Shown here piece by piece: positions 62,936-64,000 of a stretch of 64,000 bases of DNA. The stretch covers positions 1-64,000 of the forward strand of contig NZ_LGQZ01000015.1 of assembly GCF_003116015.1 (NCBI RefSeq), in the 5' to 3' direction. A program made the position numbers and the translations under genes. Every line of letters begins with the position of its first letter. Position 1 is the first letter of the stretch. Source of the DNA: Azospirillum sp. TSO22-1. Its GTDB lineage: Bacteria; Pseudomonadota; Alphaproteobacteria; Azospirillales; Azospirillaceae. Under the pieces are notes generated by a model. That model did no database searches. It saw only the letters and a program-made list of their open reading frames with translations, and was not told the DNA's origin.

Positions 62936-63574
62936 ATGACACAGCCCTCCTCCCCCGCGGCGCCCGCCGTCCCCGACCGCAAGCGCGTCCTGCACGTCGG
63001 CTGCGGCCCGCCCAACCCGATGAAGCTCAACCCGGTCTTCCGGAGCGGCGGCTGGGAGGAGGTGCGCCTCGACATCGACCCCGCGGTCTCCCCGGACATC
63101 GTCGCCTCGATCACCGACATGCCGATGATCGCCGACGGCAGCATCGACGCGGTGTGGTCGAGCCACAACCTGGAGCACCTGTACGAGCACGAGGTGGTCC
63201 CGACGCTGCGGGAGTTCCTGCGCGTGCTCAGGCCCGGCGGCTTCTTCCTGGTGACGATGCCGGACCTCCAGGCGGTGGCGGCGGTGATGGCCCAGGACGA
63301 CGGCCTCGACCGCACGCTCTACACCGACACCACCGGCACCGTGCCGATCACCCCGCTCGACGTCGTCTACGGGTGGGGCTGGTGGATCGCCCAGGGACGC
63401 ACCGCCATGGCGCACCGCACCGGCTTCAGCATGCGCTCCCTCGCCCGCAAGCTGGTCGAGGCCGGCTTCCACCAGGCCCAGGTGATCCGGGGCCCGGTCT
63501 TCTCGCTGTGGGGCATGGCCAGCAAGGGCGTGCCGATCGCCGACACCGGGCTGCTCACCAGGGCGATGGCCTGA
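62936..63574 (+). CDS. Class I SAM-dependent methyltransferase
   Basis: 212 residues. RVLHVGCGPPNPMKLNPVF is motif I with the Gly-Cys-Gly loop, EVRLDIDPAVSPDIVASITD motif II, and IDAVWSSHNLEHLYEHEVVP motif IV, followed by VLRPGGFFLVTMPDLQAV. The pattern is that of small methyltransferases found in O-antigen clusters, where the HNLEHL segment is frequent. A weak GGCAG lies 7 bases before ATG 62936. It lies between two terminator-like signals and so may be transcribed on its own. The acceptor is unknown. Confidence 0.88.
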   Translation: MTQPSSPAAPAVPDRKRVLHVGCGPPNPMKLNPVFRSGGWEEVRLDIDPAVSPDIVASITDMPMIADGSIDAVWSSHNLEHLYEHEVVPTLREFLRVLRPGGFFLVTMPDLQAVAAVMAQDDGLDRTLYTDTTGTVPITPLDVVYGWGWWIAQGRTAMAHRTGFSMRSLARKLVEAGFHQAQVIRGPVFSLWGMASKGVPIADTGLLTRAMA

Positions 63575-63723
63575 GCTTTTCCCCACCGGAATCGGCCTGC
63601 GGACGGCGGAGCGCCGCCCCGGCGGAGCCTCTGTGCGCCCGCCACCTCCCCGAGAACTGTCACTGGACGACCTTCTGGATTTCGGATTAGATCTTTGGAG
63701 ATACAGTCAGGAGCACCTTGCAA

Positions 63724-64000
63724 ATGAGCATGCCGCCCACGGGCCGAGACTTCTCCCTCGCCGGCAAGCGTGTCTGGGTGGCCGGGCACCGCGGGATGGT
63801 CGGCTCCGCCCTCGTCCGCCGCCTGGAGACGGAAGGGTGCGAGATCCTGTCCGCCGGCCGCGAGGAGGTCGACCTGTGCCGCCAGGACGAGGTCGAGGCG
63901 TGGATGGGCGCGCAGCGTCCGCAGGCGGTGTTCATCAGCGCGGCGACGGTGGGCGGCATCTACGCCAACAGCACCCGGCCGGCCGACTTCATCTACAACA
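63724..64000 (+). CDS. fcl: GDP-L-fucose synthase (GDP-4-keto-6-deoxymannose epimerase/reductase), 3'-truncated
   Basis: The frame from ATG 63724 is open to the window edge (92 codons) and reads KRVWVAGHRGMVGSALVRRL, the NADP motif of Fcl/WcaG (GHRGMVGSA), then GREEVDLCRQDEVEAWM and FISAATVGGIYANSTRPADF, the AAxVGGIxAN segment specific to GDP-fucose synthases. AGGAG lies 10 bases upstream. It would make GDP-L-fucose from the GDP-mannose dehydratase product, so a gmd gene is expected beyond the right edge. No earlier start is needed because the first strand begins 14 residues in. Confidence 0.9.
   Translation, partial: MSMPPTGRDFSLAGKRVWVAGHRGMVGSALVRRLETEGCEILSAGREEVDLCRQDEVEAWMGAQRPQAVFISAATVGGIYANSTRPADFIYN

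Overview
This window is a very GC-rich (roughly 70% by eye) stretch of bacterial chromosome or megaplasmid given over almost entirely to surface-glycan biosynthesis. Codon usage, dense packing with ATGA-type overlaps, and the many tetratricopeptide (TPR)-linked glycosyltransferases suggest an alphaproteobacterium of the Azospirillum/Rhodospirillales type. That assignment is an inference from style, since no rRNA or other marker gene is present. I found no tRNA, rRNA, CRISPR array, insertion sequence or phage gene.

Layout. (1) 1-3996, plus strand: a 5'-truncated NAD-sugar epimerase, a DegT-family aminotransferase and an AsnB-type amidotransferase. (2) 4007-8831, minus strand: a GT4 glycosyltransferase, a hexapeptide acyltransferase, a WbpE-like aminotransferase and a fused WbpB-WbpD-like oxidoreductase/N-acetyltransferase. 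With the WbpA-like dehydrogenase at 29388-30674 these form a complete UDP-2,3-diacetamido-hexuronate route. (3) 9005-15286: a CmcI-type methyltransferase, then a minus-strand group (TPR glycosyltransferase, methyltransferase, TPR-GT61, DegT). (4) 15507-29366, plus strand: a long operon for an unusual activated sugar. It holds two epimerases, a domain-swapped nucleotidyltransferase-kinase, an oxidoreductase, two dehydrogenase-like proteins lacking catalytic residues, a methyltransferase, a 4,6-dehydratase-like SDR, a split transketolase, a TPR-GT41 and a GT4. (5) 29388-36324: WbpA-like, two TPR-GT41 proteins, a GT2 and a GT17-like transferase. (6) 36574-42293, plus strand: GmhA-like isomerase, GmhB-like phosphatase, transaldolase, epimerase and a GT4-TPR-GT9 chimera. 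(7) 42399-46742: radical SAM/SPASM, AAC(3)-like acetyltransferase, TPR transferase and Nudix, behind a good sigma70-type promoter. (8) 46743-47092: a non-coding segment made almost entirely of back-to-back hairpins. (9) 47089-56854: glycosyltransferases, a sulfotransferase-like protein and a coiled-coil protein with 18-residue repeats. (10) 57317-64000: the ABC-2 exporter pair (Wzm/Wzt type), a DUF4214-like protein, a GT2, two methyltransferases and the start of a GDP-fucose synthase.

How it fits together. Sugar nucleotides are made by three visible branches: a diacetamido-uronate branch, possibly amidated by the AsnB homologue; a heptose-like or higher-carbon branch fed from the pentose-phosphate pool by its own transketolase and transaldolase; and a GDP-fucose branch starting at the right edge. 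O-methylation, acetylation and perhaps sulfation would decorate them, the many transferases would polymerise them or attach them to proteins, and the Wzm/Wzt-type transporter would export the polymer. The most interesting candidate for an undescribed system is the heptose-like branch: six pathway-type genes spread over two operons, with a reversed HldE-like fusion and a neighbouring pair of apparently non-canonical dehydrogenase-fold proteins.
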